From assembly GCA_031761405.1 (NCBI GenBank), contig JASEVX010000374.1:93997-157996 (forward strand): DNA of 64,000 nucleotides, in the 5' to 3' direction. Source of the stretch: Serripes groenlandicus. Lineage: Eukaryota; Mollusca; Bivalvia; Cardiida; Cardiidae. The notes below the pieces were generated by a model. That model was not told the origin of the DNA. It did not search any database and was given only the letters and a program-made list of their open reading frames with translations. This document shows positions 1-11,944 of this stretch, one piece after another. A program made the translations under genes and the position numbers. The first letter of the stretch is position 1. Each line of letters begins with the position of its first letter.

Positions 1-184
1 TGTCCAAACTTTAAAAATCTTCTCCTCCGAATCTGCCTGTCAGATTCAAATATAATTTGGTAGAAATGTTCCTTGGGTGACCCTCTATAAAATGTGTTCA
101 AGCCATACTGATTGGTCAAAAAACATGGCAGTCAGGCGGCATCAGAAAAGGGGCAAAATGACAAAATTTGAAAATTCCATTTTT
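1..184. repeat. Tail of a HINE-type tandem-core repeat, cut by the window start
   Basis: The stretch resembles the core of the AGCTCACC family (phrases such as AATTTGGTAGAAATGTTCC and TTGATTGGTC), but in the diverged form also seen at 1920-2090 and 51170-51240. It ends where a complete element begins. No gene is visible. Confidence 0.7.
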
Positions 185-2292
185 AGCTCACCTGAGCTTT
201 GCTCAAGGTGAGTTATTGTGATCGCCTTTTGTCCGGCGTCCGTCGTGCGTCGTGCGTCGTGCGTCGTGCGTCGTGCGTCAACTTCTTCTCCTCAGTAACC
301 AGTGGGTCAATTTGGATGAAACTTCACAGAAAGCATCCTCTCAATGACCTCACCAGAATTCCTTCAAATTTTTGGGATCCATGCAAAATTCTGGTTTCCG
401 TGGCAACGAAACTGAAAAAACTTCAAAATTCTTCTTCTCCCAAACTGGTTGGCAGATTTTCAAATAATTTTGTAGAAATGTTCCTTAGATGACCCTCTAT
501 CAGATTCCTTCAAGCCATGTTGATTGGTCGAAAAACATGGCCGCCAGGGGGGGCGGGGCTATTTTGCCTTATATGGCTATAGTGAAAACTTAAAAAATCT
601 TCTCCTCCGAAAGTGTCAGGCCGATTTTCAAATAATTTTGTATAAATGTTCCTTGGGTGACCCTCTATCAGATTCCTTCAAGCCATGTTGATTGGTCGAA
701 AAACATGGCCGCCAGGGCGGGGCTATTTTGCCTTATATGGCTATAGTGCAAACTTAAAAAATCTTCTCCTCCAAAAGTGTCAGGCCGATTTTCAAATAAT
801 TTTTTAGAAATGTTCCTTGGGTGACCCTCTATCAGATTCCTTCAAGCCATGTTGATTGGTCAAAAAACATGGCCGCCAGGGGGCGGGGCTATTTTGCCTT
901 TTATGGCTATAGTGAACACTTAAAAAATCTTCTCCTCCATAAGTGTCGGGCCGATTTTTAAATAATTTTGTAGAAATGTTCCTTGGGTGACCCTCTATCA
1001 GATTCCTGCAAGCCATGTTGATTGGTCGAAAAACTTGGCTGCCAGGGGGCGGGGCTATTTTGCCTTATATGGCCAAAGTGAAAACTTAAAACATCTTCTC
1101 CTCCGAAAGTGTGTGGCTGATTTTCAAATAATTTTGTAAAAACGTTCCTTGGATGACCCTCTATCAGATTCCTTCAAGCCATGTTGATTGGTCGAAAAAC
1201 ATGGCCGCCAGGGGGGCGGGGCTATTTTGCCTTATATGGCTATAGTGAAAACTTAAAAAATCTTCTTCTCCGAAAGTGTCTGACCGATTTTCAAATAATT
1301 TTGTAGAAATGTTCCTTGGATGACCCACTTTCAGATTCCTTCAAGCCATGTTGATTGGTAAAAAAACATGGCCGCCAGTGGGCAGGGCTATTTTGCCTTA
1401 TATGGCTATAGTGAAAACTTAAAACATCTTCTCCTCCAAAAGTGTCTGGCCGATTTTCAAATAAATTTGTAGAAATGTTCCTTGTGTGACCCTCTATCAG
1501 ATTCCTTCAAGCCATGTTGATTGGTCGAAAACTATGGCCGCCAGGGGGCGGGGCTATTTTGCCTTATATGGCTAAAGTGAAAACTTAAAAAATATTTTTC
1601 TCCGAAAGTGTCTGGGCTGTTTTTCAAATAATTTTGTAGAAATGTTCATAGGGTGACCCTCTATCAGATTCCTTCAAGCCATGTTGATTGGTAAAAAAAA
1701 CATGGCCATCAGCACAATCATATCAACCAGGCGTCGTCACAAAAAGGGTAAATTGAACTTTTAGCTACAAATGACAACCAACTCCTACCATTCCAATAGA
1801 CCAATTTCCACAAAACATCACAAGAATGTTCCTTTGGTGGTCCTCTTTCAAAATTGTTCAAAGATTTAAATTCCATTGATAACTGGTTGCTGCGGCATCA
1901 GAAAGTGAGAAAAATACCCAAATTTTAAAATCCTTTTCCTCCATAATCTACTTGTGCGATTGCAAGATAATTTGGTAGAAATGTTCCTTAAGTGACCCTC
2001 TAAATAAACTGTTGAAGCCATATTGATTTCGTTGAAAAACAGGGCAACAAGGCGGCATCAGGAAAGGTGCAAAATGACAAAAACTTTATAATTCCATTCT
2101 TATTAAAGTTCTTGTTAGATTTCAAGATATAAATGGCCTTTACTGATAAGCTGTTTCTTGAGAAGTGTCCACTCCTTTGCAGTTTCATTTGCATTCCCTG
2201 ATAAAATTTTCCAAGATATTTGCAGTTAAATATTTGCTACTAATTTACTATCAATTAGGTGATCGATTTAGGGCCATCTTGGCCCTCTTGTT
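185..2292 (+). mobile_element. HINE-like element, family A, copy 1 (about 2.1 kb)
   Basis: The element starts with AGCTCACCTGAGC and is followed by a short GTCC/GTGC microsatellite (230-280), a leader containing GGATGAAACTTCACAG, and then about nine tandem units of roughly 175 bp (GGCCGATTTTCAAATAA ... GGCTATTTTGCC). It ends with AGGTGATCG, a hairpin (GGGCCATCTTGGCCC) and CTCTTGTT. The subterminal inverted repeats, microsatellite, tandem core and 3' hairpin match Helentron-associated/pearl-type non-autonomous elements. The assignment to that class is inference from architecture, as no Rep/helicase gene is present. Reading frames inside are not genes. Confidence 0.8.
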
Positions 2293-2360
2293 AGGTATTG
2301 GTAGCAGACTTTTGAAAACATTGTGACAAACGAAAATTGCTCATAAGTCGCCTTTCTTTT

Positions 2361-2427
2361 TATGCCCCCCCCGGAATCCCCCGGAATCTCCGATTCGGGG
2401 GGCATATAGTTTTTGGCCTGTCTGCAC

Positions 2428-2467
<40 letters not shown>

Positions 2468-5324
2468 GCACGTCTGTCTGTCTGCACGGAAACAAACTTT
2501 AACCTTGACCACTACTTTTGAACCATAACAGGTATGGCTACCATATTTCACATGTGTATTCCTTGTGACATGACCTTTCTGTCAGTACCAAAAATTTTGA
2601 CCTTGCGACCTTGACCTTTGACCTAGATGTAGTTTTTGGCCTGTCTGCACGAAAAAAACTTTAACCTTGACCACTACTTTTGAACCATAACAGGTACGGC
2701 TACCATATTTCACATGTGTATTCCTTGTGACATTACCTTTCTGTCAGTACCAAAATGTTTGACCTTGCGACCTTGACCTTTGACCTAGATGTTGCCATTC
2801 TCGAAAAAAACTTTAACCTTGGCCATTTCTTTTGAACCATAACAGGTACGGCTACAATATTTCACATGTGTATTCCTTGTGACATGACCTTTCTGTCAGT
2901 ACCAACATTTTTGACCTTGCGACCTTGACCTTTGACCTAGATGTTGCCATTCTCAATTTTTAGCTCACCTGAGCTTTGCTCAAGGTGAGTTATTGTGATC
3001 GCCTTTTGTCTGGCGTCCGTCGTCCGTCGTCCGTCGTCCGTCAACTTCTTCTCCTCAGTAACCAGTGGGTCAATTTGGATGAAACTTCACAGAAAGCATC
3101 CTCTCAATGACCTCACCAGAATTCCTTCAAATTTTTGGGATCCATGCAAAATTCTGGTTTCCATGGCAACGAAACCGAAAAAACTTCAAAATTCTTCTTC
3201 TCCCGAATTGGTTGGCAGATTTTCAAATAATTTTGTAGAAATGTTCCTTGGATGACCCTCTATCAGATTCCTTTAAGCTGTGTTGATTGGTCGAAAAACA
3301 TGGCCGCCAGGGGGGGGCGGGGCTATTTTGCCTTATATGGCTATAGTGAAAACTTAAAAAATCTTCTCCTCCGAAAGTGTAAGGCCGATTTTCAAATAAT
3401 TTTGTAGAAATGTTCCTTGGGTGACCCTCTATCAGATTCCTTCAAGCCATGTTGATTGGTCGAAAAACATGGCCGCCAGGGGGGGCGGGGCTATTTTGCC
3501 TTATATGGCTATAGTGCAAACTTAAAAAATCTTCTTCTCCAAAAGTGTCAGGCCGATTTTCAAATAATTTTGTAGAAATATTCCTTGGGTGATCCTCTAT
3601 CAGATTCCTTCAAGCCATGTTGATTGGTCAAAAAACATGGCCGCCAGGGGGCGGGGCTATTTTGCCTTTTATGGCTATAATGAAAACTTAAAAAATCTTC
3701 TCCTCCATAAGTGTCGAGCCGATTTTCAAATAATTTTGTAGAAATGTTCCTTGGGTGACCCTCTATCAGATTCCTTCAAGCAATGTTGATTGGTCGAAAC
3801 ACATGGCCGCCAGGGGGCGGGGGCTATTTTGCCTTATATGGCCAAAGTATAAACTTAAAAAATCTTCAACATCTTCTCCTCAGTAACCAGTGGGTCAATT
3901 GGGATGAAACTTCACAGAAAGCATCCTCTTAATGACCTCACCAGAATTTCTTCAAATTGTTTGGGATCCATGCAGAATTCTTGTTTCCATGGCAACGAAA
4001 CGAAAAAAACTTCAAAATTCTTCTTCTCCCAAACTGGTTGGCAGATTTTCAAATAATTTTGTAGAAATGTTCCTTGGATGACCCTCTACCAGATTCCTTC
4101 AAGCCATGTTGATTGGTCAAAAAACACGGCCACCAGGGGGGCAAGCTATTTTGCCGTATATGGCTATAGTGAAAACTTAAAAAATCTTCTCCTCCGAAAG
4201 TGTCAGGCTGATTTTCAAATGATTTTGTAGAAATGTTCCTTGGGTGACCCTCTATCAGATTCCTTGAAGCCATGTTGATTGGTCGAAAAACATGGCCGCC
4301 AGGGGGGGGTGGGGGGGCTATTTTGCCTTATATGGCTATAGTGCAAACTTAAAAAATCTTCTTCTCCAAAAGTGTCGGCCCGATTTTCAAATAATTTTGT
4401 AAAAATGTTCCTTGGATGACCCACTTTCAGATTCCTTCAAGCCATGTTGATTGGTCAAAAAACATGGCCGCCAGTAGGCAGGGTTATTTTGCATTATATG
4501 GCTATAGTGAAAACTTAAAAAATCTTCTCCTCCAAAAGTATCTGGCCGATTTTCAAATAATTTTGTAGAAATGTTCCTAGGGTGACCCTCTATCAGATTC
4601 CTTCAAGCCAAGTTGATTGGTTGGAAACTATGGCTGCCGGGCGAGGCTTATATAGCTAAAGTGAAAAAAAATAAAAAATCAGGTGAGCGATTCAAGGGCC
4701 ATCATGGCCCTCTTGTTTTTTTAACCTTCCCCACTTCTTTTGAACCATAACAGGTAAGGCTACCATATTTCACATGTGTATACCTTGTGACATGACCTTT
4801 CTGTCACTACCAAAATTGTTCACCTTGCGACCTTGACCTTTGACCTAGATGTTGCCATTCTCGATAAAAACTTTAACCTTGACCACTACTTTTGAACCAT
4901 AACAGGTACGGCTACCATATTTCACATGTGTATACCTTGTGACATGACCTTTCTGTCACTACCAAAGTTTTCACCTTGCGACCTTGACCTTTGACCTAGA
5001 TGTTGCCATTCTCGAAATTTTTGAACCATAACAGGTACGGCTACCATATTTCATGTGTATATCTTGTGACATGACCTTTCTGTCAGTACCAAAATTTTTC
5101 ACCTTGCGACCTTGACCTTTGACCTAGATGTTGCCATTCTCGAAAAAAACTTTAACCTTGACCACTACTTTTGAACCATAACAGGTACGGCTACCATATT
5201 TCACATGTGTATTCCTTGTGACATGACCTTTCTGTCAGTACCAACATTTTTGACCTGGCGACCTTGACCTTTGACCTAGATGTTGCCATTGGGGGGCATC
5301 AGTGTTTCACAAACACATCTTGTT
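2361..5324 (+). mobile_element. HINE-like element, family D, split by a nested family A copy
   Basis: The 5' end TATGCCCCCCC and the 3' part GGGGGGCATC form subterminal inverted repeats. A GTCT microsatellite lies at 2427-2485. The core has tandem units containing CCTTGACCTTTGACCTAG and ACAGGTACGGCTACC. The core is interrupted at about 2960 by a complete family A element and resumes at about 4717. The end is ACACATCTTGTT. The core runs of alternating T-C microsatellite create open frames on both strands that are not genes. Confidence 0.75.
2961..4716 (+). mobile_element. HINE-like element, family A, copy 2, nested in family D
   Basis: It begins AGCTCACCTGAGC after a T run, carries a GTCC microsatellite at 3015-3045 and about eight core units, and ends with CAGGTGAGCGATTC, the hairpin GGGCCATCATGGCCC and CTCTTGTT. 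The leader with CAGTAACCAGTGGG appears twice (3055 and 3880), so the core contains an internal duplication of leader plus units. Its insertion splits one unit of the surrounding family D core. Confidence 0.8.
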
Positions 5325-5511
5325 TTTTTTTGTATAAAACGAGGATTTCGGTGGATATTGGCAGTTTTTGAAAATTGAAGAAAGCTTCTTCAATTTATGT
5401 TTGATTGACTTCAAACTTTGCAAACACATTTTGTGTTTATCTTTTACATTTGCTTTTATAAATACTAGCTATTTGGGCCCTCGTGATATAATTCTTGTTC
5501 TCTCATATTAG

Positions 5512-5670
5512 GTTTCTATTGCCCCGCTGGACAAGACCAACCCAACCCATATGACTACCGATGTACCCCGGGTTACTACTGCCCGGCTAACACTGCCGTC
5601 CAGGTTATCTGTGACAATGGAGAATATCAGAATGATTACCAACAGAGCTCCTGCAAAACTTGTGAACCAG
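5512..5670 (+). CDS. Cysteine-rich extracellular exon a (GYYCP-type repeats)
   Basis: The exon is bounded by a TATTAG acceptor and a CAG|GTAGGA donor, phase 1 on both sides. The translation contains FYCPAGQ, then TPGYYCPANT and ends CKTCEPG. The spacing of cysteines and the GYYCP motif are those of the ephrin-receptor-like/GCC2-GCC3-type cysteine-rich modules found in large secreted or membrane proteins. No frameshift is seen here. The exon belongs with those at 7154 and 8063 as part of one gene that lies upstream of the HERC1 series on the same strand. Its other exons are outside the window or not recognised. Product name unknown. Confidence 0.7.
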
Positions 5671-5818
5671 GTAGGAAAGAAATCGATTTGCTGAGTTTAA
5701 CCCTTTTCCACATACATCAAGTCTGTAGCTGAAGACTTTGAAAAAGTCTGCAAAACTTTTGAAAATTTCAATTTTATTTCGATTATTGTTGAATTATTAA
5801 TTACAAGTACACATTCAT

Positions 5819-6367
5819 TTAACCCTTTCCCTAATACAGTAAATCTGCAGCAGACAACTTTGAAAACACATAGGCAGAATTATGGAATATCACTATGGAT
5901 TAAGGTTATATAATTAGAAAGAGTTGAAAACATTGTGGCAAATGGAGAAATTGCTCATTATGAGCAATTTCTCCTTTTGCCACATTGTTTTCAAAAGTTG
6001 TCTGATGCAAAGGCGTCAGAAAGCGTCTGTATGTGGGAAGGGATAATAAAGAGATTTTCCGTCAACTCTACATGATGTTTGTTAGCTGCAGATGTGTTGT
6101 GTATGGTGAGGGGATAATACTGAAAAAAGATATCTGTTTTACCCTTTCCCTCATATAGGCGCTTTCTGACGCCTCTGCAGCAGACAGCTTTTTTAAAACA
6201 TAGTGGCAAAGAAGAAATTGCACAAAACGTGCAATCTCTCCTTTTGCCACAATTTTTTCCACTTTTTTGTCATAGGTTATCCATTCAATTATGGAGATTT
6301 TCTATGTTTTGACAAAATACATTCAAAGTCGTCTGCTGCAGAATTGTCGTATGAGGGAAAGGGTTAA
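5819..6367. mobile_element. Composite piggyBac-like MITE pair
   Basis: TTAACCCTTTCCCT begins the block and GAGGGAAAGGGTTAA closes it. Inside lie two overlapping hairpin-forming units, each with GAGAAATTGCTC facing its complement and with CTGCAGCAGAC arms. One MITE appears inserted in, or recombined with, another. TTAA at both ends is the piggyBac target site and TIRs starting CCC fit that superfamily. The family assignment is inference. Confidence 0.65.
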
Positions 6368-6709
6368 GGAAAGGGCGAATGTGAAACAAATATTTCTAGT
6401 GGTCTAGATAAGGAGGCATAAAATGGCCTTCGCAATGGTTAGCTCTTTTAGTAACCCTTTCAATGCTGGCTTTTTAAAATAAACTTGTCCAACTTTGCAT
6501 TTGGAAGAGGCCATAGCCAATTCTAGGAATATAAAGATAAAACATGTTGAGCTGAGCAGCCTACGTATACAGTAAAGAGTCAGGTCATATAGCAAGGATG
6601 TGCAGGCTCACCTGGCTCTATACTGGTGGCACAGCCTTCACAAAATTGGTTCTAACAGTCAAAGTGTTAAGCACTTTTACCCTATTTTGTGGAATTGCAG
6701 TCATTCTCA

Positions 6710-6942
6710 TTAACCCTTTCCCTCATACAACAATTCTGCAGCAGACAACTTGAAACATATTTTGTCAACAAAATAGAAAATCTCTATAATTGAACGGAAA
6801 ACCAGTGACTAACATTGGAAAACAAACGGGCAAAAGGAGAAATTGCTCGTTTTGAGCAATTTTCTTCTTTTGTCACAATGTTTTCAAAAAGCCGTCTACT
6901 GCAGAGGCGTCAGAAAACATCTTGCATGAGGGAAAGGGTTAA
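6710..6942. mobile_element. Complete piggyBac-like MITE (233 bp)
   Basis: It is flanked by TTAA, with terminal inverted repeats CCCTTTCCCTCAT and ATGAGGGAAAGGG. The interior is palindromic: AGAAATTGCTCG pairs with the GAGCAATTT arm, and TCTGCAGCAGAC with GTCTACTGCAGA. It has no coding capacity. Transcribed RNA would fold into a long hairpin. Confidence 0.75.
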
Positions 6943-7034
6943 AAAGATATCAACACTGGGTGAAGAAGTCAAATCAGAATTCCAGTGTGAGAAATAGGCG
7001 CCTTATCAAAATCTGTGTATACTGATAAATTTCA

Positions 7035-7120
7035 GAGCTCCAGATAAGGGGCGTTTTGCATGTTCTAAAATCCTTATTCGACCCTCTAAACCTATGTTGT
7101 GGGTACTCAAAAGAATCGTC
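7035..7120. repeat. Short interspersed repeat, also at 18532-18612
   Basis: About 85 bp containing GCGTTTTGCATGTTC and CCTATGTTGTGGGTACTCAA are shared with 18532-18612 at high similarity. It has no coding signal and no clear termini, and may be a fragment of a longer element. Confidence 0.55.
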
Positions 7121-7153
7121 TCTGGACCTCTGTGATAATGATGATATTTTCAG

Positions 7154-7386
7154 GCTATTACTGTGACAATGCAAACGGACCTATTGGTAACCTAAGCAAC
7201 TACGAATGTCCCACGGGATACTACTGTCCAAGTGGTGTAAACCGATCCAATGAATATGCCTGCCCAACAGGTACCTACAACAACCGGACAACTGCTTGTG
7301 ACATCATCCGAGTGCCAGCCATGTTCACCAGGGTACTATTGTCAGAATGTCGGTCTGTCCGAACCCGAAGGACTTTGTCTCGGAGG
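7154..7386 (+). pseudogene. Cysteine-rich exon b, with a one-base frameshift
   Basis: A TTTTCAG acceptor and a GG|GTAAGT donor frame an exon that reads GYYCDNANG ... PTGYYCPSGV ... CPTGTYNNRTTACDII. The expected frame then jumps by one base near 7309 and continues as ECQPCSPGYYCQ and SEPEGLC. Both halves are clearly the same cysteine-repeat protein as exons a and c, so one extra base interrupts the frame. This is either real decay or a base-call error, and the neighbouring exons a and c are intact. Confidence 0.6.
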
Positions 7387-7443
7387 GTAAGTATTGTCAT
7401 TTATGCAATGAAATATTAGATTTTCAATGTGATAACTTATTTT

Positions 7444-7643
7444 TTAACCCTTTCCCTCATATAGACGCTTTCTGACGCCTCTGCAGCTGACGGCTTTTTG
7501 AGAACATAGTGACAAAAGAAGAAATTGCACAAGACATGCAATTTGTCATAGGTTATCCATTCAGTTATGGAGATTTTCTATTTTGTGACAAAATATGTTC
7601 AAAGTCGTCTGCTGCAGAATTGTCATATGAGGGAAAGGGTAAA
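7444..7643. mobile_element. piggyBac-like MITE, one end eroded
   Basis: It begins TTAACCCTTTCCCTCATA and ends TATGAGGGAAAGGGTAAA, with the second TTAA mutated. The usual central hairpin has been shortened: GAGAAATTG appears only as GAAGAAATTGCAC. No gene. Confidence 0.65.
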
Positions 7644-8062
7644 ACTCTCTGCCACAAATCTACAGCTGATACCTTTGAAAAATGTTGGTCAACAATATGA
7701 ACAATTATTGAATAAAGTTGAAATCCCTGTGTATGTCGCAAAAGGAGAAGAGACAGTACAGTTGGGCATGCTTGCTTTCAATGCACATGAATTATTTGAG
7801 AGAGGGGGTAAGATTATTGAAATATCTACATAAGTTTCCCACAGGCTTGTCATTAAGTAAGGTGGGTTGATTTAAACTTATTAAGATTATCAGCTTTTCC
7901 AATATGTAATGGAATCTGGTTCCATAAATTTGGTCAAAAGAAGCCAAGAATTTCCTATAAAATTATATCCAAAAATCAGGAATGCAAAGAGTATAATGGA
8001 TGCTTGATCTTAAATTTTTTGTTTGTTCTGTGAAATAAAGTTAATTTCATGATCTTTTTCAG

Positions 8063-8262
8063 ATATTATTGTAATGGTAGCATGACATTACCAAACCCAA
8101 GTTATGCTGTCTGTCCTATTAGTAATTATTGCCCAGAAGGAAGCTCCGAACCCACACCTTGTCCGTCTGGTACCATAGCAACCAGTGTCAGTAACTCCAA
8201 CCTCACAGACTGTGAACCATGTAAACCTGGAAACTATTATACCAGTCAGAGTTCTCAAAATG
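8063..8262 (+). CDS. Cysteine-rich extracellular exon c
   Basis: A CTTTTTCAG acceptor and an AATG|GTAAGG donor bound an open frame reading YYCNGSM, CPISNYCPEGSSEPTPCPSGT, DCEPCKPGNYY. The CP.G..C and CEPCKPG motifs continue the pattern of the exons at 5512 and 7154, with joining phases that restore GGYYC across the b-c junction. It likely encodes part of an extracellular cysteine-rich repeat protein. No transmembrane or signal segment lies in the window. Confidence 0.7.
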
Positions 8263-8494
8263 GTAAGGGCACTATGTGTTTTAGGAGTTTTAACCCATTA
8301 CCAATGTTCAATAAATCTACAGTAACAACTTTGAAAACATCTAGGTGAAAATATGAAAAATGTCCATAAATGGAAATTTATAATATCAAATAATGTTGGA
8401 AAAAGTAGAAATATTGGTCACGGTGAGAAATTTCTCCTTTTTCCAAAATGTTTTCAAATGCTGTCTGTTGCAGATACTAAAAGACTACAATCTT

Positions 8495-8724
8495 TTAACC
8501 CTTTCCCTCATATAACAAATCTGCAGCAGAAGACTTAGAACATATTTTGTCAAGAATTGAAAAATCTCTATAATTGAATGGATAACCTATGACAAAGAGA
8601 GGAAAACATTGTGGCAAAAGGAGAAATTGTTCGTTTTGAGCAATTTCTTTTTTTGTCACTATATTTTCAAAAAGCCGTCTGCTGCAGAGGCATCAGAAAG
8701 TGTCTATATGAGGGAAAGGGTTAA
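8495..8724. mobile_element. Complete piggyBac-like MITE (230 bp)
   Basis: TTAA flanks both ends, the termini are CCCTTTCCCTCATAT and ATATGAGGGAAAGGG, and a central GAGAAATTGTTCG arm faces GAGCAATTTC. It lies in the intron following cysteine-rich exon c. Confidence 0.75.
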
Positions 8725-8753
8725 AGGGTCATCTCATTACATGTTATGATACA

Positions 8754-8961
8754 TTAACCCTTTCCCACATACAACAAATCTGCAGCAGACGACTTTGAAA
8801 ACATTGTGTCAAAAACCGGAAAAATCTCTATATATAAAGGTTTACTTACTGACATAATATGATAACATTGTAGCAAAAGTAGAAATTGCTCATTTTAAGC
8901 AATTACTACTTTTGTCACAATGTATTCAAAAGTCGTCTTCTGCAAGGGCAGGAGTGTTTTT
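8754..8961. mobile_element. piggyBac-like MITE truncated by a HINE insertion
   Basis: The left end TTAACCCTTTCCCACATA and the central hairpin are present. The right arm stops at AAGTCGTCTTCTGCA shortly before the family B element begins at 8962. The missing right end is not obvious beyond 9980. Confidence 0.55.
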
Positions 8962-9979
8962 AGCTCTACTGCCAGAAGGGCTTATGTTGTGGCGATTCGT
9001 CCGTCGTGCGTGCGTCTGTCCGTCCGTAAACAATTTCTTGTTAACACGATACAGTCTTCACTTTTGATTGTATTTCAACCAAACTTATACAGTAGTTAGA
9101 TATCCATGAGGGCTTGGTTCCTTTCGAAAACCGCCCATGCATGATTGGATTATGGCCCTTGAAATGGTCAAAATTGCTATAAAAGAGCTTGTTAACACGA
9201 TACAGTCTTCACTTTTGAATGTATCTCAACCAAACTTATACAGTAGTTAGATATCCATGAGAGCTCGGTTCATTTCGAAAACCAGCCACAGATCCGCCCA
9301 TGCATGACTGGATTATGGCCCTTGAAATGGTCAAAATTGCTATAAAAGAGCTTGTTAACACGATACAGTCTTCACTTTTGATTGTATCTCAACTAAACTT
9401 ATCCAGTAGTTAGATATCCATGAGAGCTCGGTTCCTTTCGAAAACCAGCCACAGATCCGCCCATGCATGACTGGATTATGGCCCTTGAAATGGTCAAAAT
9501 TGCTATAATAGAGCTTGTTAACACGATACAGTGTCTTTTTTTTATTGTATCTGAATCAAACTTATACAGTAGTTAGATATCCATGAGAGCTTGATTCCTT
9601 TCGAAAACAAGCCACATCCGTCCCATGCATGACTGAATTATGGCCCTTGAAATTGTCAAAATTGCTATAATAGGGCTTGTTAACATGATACAGTCCTTAT
9701 TTTTGATTGTATCTCAATCAAACTTATACAGTAGTTAGATATCCATGAGAGTTTGGTTCATTTCTAAAAAACGGCCGGATCTACCCATGCATTGCTGGAT
9801 TATGGCCCTTGAAATTGTCAAAATTGCTATAATACAGCTTGTGAACACAATAGAGCTTCCATTTACTATCTGATCTTCACCAAACTTAGATGGTATTTGA
9901 ATATTGATGACATATTGGTTCCTTTTGAAACAAGCCAGATCAATGCCAGTAGAGCATAGGCCCTCATGGGCCTCTTGTT
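8962..9979 (+). mobile_element. HINE-like element, family B, copy 1
   Basis: It starts AGCTCTACTGCC, with a GTCC/GTGC microsatellite at about 8998-9028, then about five 170-bp units (TTGTTAACACGATACAG, CTTATACAGTAGTTAGATATCC, GATTATGGCCCTTGAA). It ends CCAGTAGAGC, the hairpin AGGCCCTCATGGGCCT and CTTGTT. AGCTCTACTG and CAGTAGAGC are subterminal inverted repeats. Confidence 0.8.
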
Positions 9980-11032
9980 TTTAAATGTTTTCAAAAATGA
10001 AAGGATTTGTTAAAAGTTGTCAAAAAAATAATTTGAGGTGCGTGATTTGTGCCCAAGCTTTGTAAATCTCTGTTAAGTTGCCTTTACATACATTTTTGCT
10101 TATCAATATCATGAAAATAATCAGAATGTAATGCTATTTTTCAATCTCTCAAATCTACAAAATAAACTATTCTTGCTCATACTTTTTTCGATAGGAAAAT
10201 TATTATTTTATTATTAAACTTTTCTGATTTTTGTGACCCCTTCCTTGTTAAGCATGGAAGACTTTTAGGGATCACTTCTCCATCTTCTGTCTGTTAGGGG
10301 TGGAAAACGGCGTAAAACCCCAATAAAACAAAAGTGAACTGTCTGCTAGGCTTTGACACCTTCCTTTCCCACATGTATACAACAAATCTACAGCTGACAA
10401 TATTGAACAAAATCTAGACATAGCTAATATGGCTACTCACCATAAATGAATGTATCATTAATTCATTATTGAATAGTGTTGAAAACATTGTGTCAAAAAG
10501 AGAAATGGCTCATTATAAGCAATTTCTCCTTTTGTCGCAATGTTTTTGCTTTCTGACGCCTCCGCAGCAGACGGCGTTTTGAAAACATAGTGACAAAAGA
10601 AGAAATTGCTCAAAATGAGCAATTTCACCTTTTGCCACAATGTTTTCCACTTTTAGTCATAGGTTATCCATTCAATTGTAGAGATTTTCTATTTTTTGGA
10701 TGTGAATAATATCAAACTTTACACGAACATCATAACAACCTTATTGTAGAAAACACATTGAAATACATCCCACGAATATCAAACACGATTGAACTACAAA
10801 ACACTGACACACATAACGTTCTGTAAAACCGGATCGATGGTATCATTTACTAAAATCAAATATTTACATAATTCTTACATTTAATTAACAAGGTGTTTGT
10901 ACCTGAATATAAATTGATTAAGGAAATGGTGTAGATTCTAACTATTATTCCTTGTTAATTTCATTGCTGCATAATCGGTTTGATGTATGAACAGTTGATA
11001 TCATTGTAAAAAGGCTGTGTTTCTGATTTTTA
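9980..11032. other. No gene seen; a degenerate MITE at about 10360-10700
   Basis: The region is AT-rich. Near 10360 a TTCCTTTCCCACATGTATAC end, a hairpin with GAGAAATGGCTC, a second pair of arms (TCTGACGCCTCCGCAGCAGAC) and GAGAAATTGCTCAAAATGAGC indicate eroded piggyBac-like MITE copies. The remainder shows no exon-like frame. Confidence 0.5.
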
Positions 11033-11684
11033 GCTCCACTGGCTGAAAGTCTGTTGTACGTGCGTCTGTGCGCGCGTTAACTTTTTCCTTTAAACTTCTT
11101 CTACCTCAATTTTTTTTGATCCATCCATAATTCTGGTTTCCATGCAAACCAAAAGAAAAAAATAGTGAAAACTTCTTCTCCAAAAGTGTCAGGCCGATTT
11201 TCAAATAATTTTGTAGAAATGTTCCTTGGGTGACCCTTTATTAGTTCCTTCAAGAAATGTTGATTGGGCGAAAAACATGGCCGCTAGGGGGCGGGGCTAT
11301 TTTGCCTTATATAGCCATAGTGAAAACTTAAAAAATCTTCTTCTCCGAAAGTGTCTCGCTGATATTCAAATAATTTTTGTAGAAATGTTCCTAGGCTGAC
11401 CCTCCATCAGATTCCTTCAAGCCATGTTGATTGGTTGAAAATATGGCTACCAGGGGGTGGGGCTATTTTGCCTTTAGTGAAAACTCAAAATATCCTCTCC
11501 GACGAAAGTGTTGGGCCAATTTTCAAATAATTTTGAAGAAACATTCCTTGGGTGACACTCTACACGATTCCTTTAAGCCATGGTGGTTTGTAAAAAACAT
11601 GGCCACCAGGGGGCAGGGCTGTTTGGAGATTTGATTTTTGCCTTATGGCCTTGGAGCGATACTGGCCCTTTTGGGCCTCTTGTT
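11033..11684 (+). mobile_element. HINE-like element, family A-prime (A core with different termini), copy 1
   Basis: It begins AGCTCCACTGGCTGAAAG and ends GGAGCGATACTGGCCC plus CCTCTTGTT. The GTGCG microsatellite is very short. The 175-bp core units are those of family A, while both termini differ from A. The element therefore combines an A core with another pair of ends. Confidence 0.75.
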
Positions 11685-11944
11685 GTAATTTGTTAGCAAG
11701 CAGCCGTAACGACATAAATCACCAAGGTACGAAAGTACTAACCGGTCCATTAACACAAAATCAGCCGCTGGATTTGTTTAATTTAAATATTTATGGTGAA
11801 AATATCGACAGAAATAATGTCTCTTAATGAGAATCCATTTACCCGACAAAAGCATTAAAACTGAAATGCTCCTCCAAAAATGTCTGGCAGATTTTCAAAT
11901 ATTTTGTAGAAATGTTGCTAGGATGACCCTCTTTCAGATTCAGG

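Noticed and set aside
2268..2551. Arg/Thr/Asp- and Cys/Leu/Ser-rich frames over GTCT runs (also 16307-16612, 28278-28640, 40488-40760)
   Set aside because: Translations of microsatellites on either strand; no gene context.
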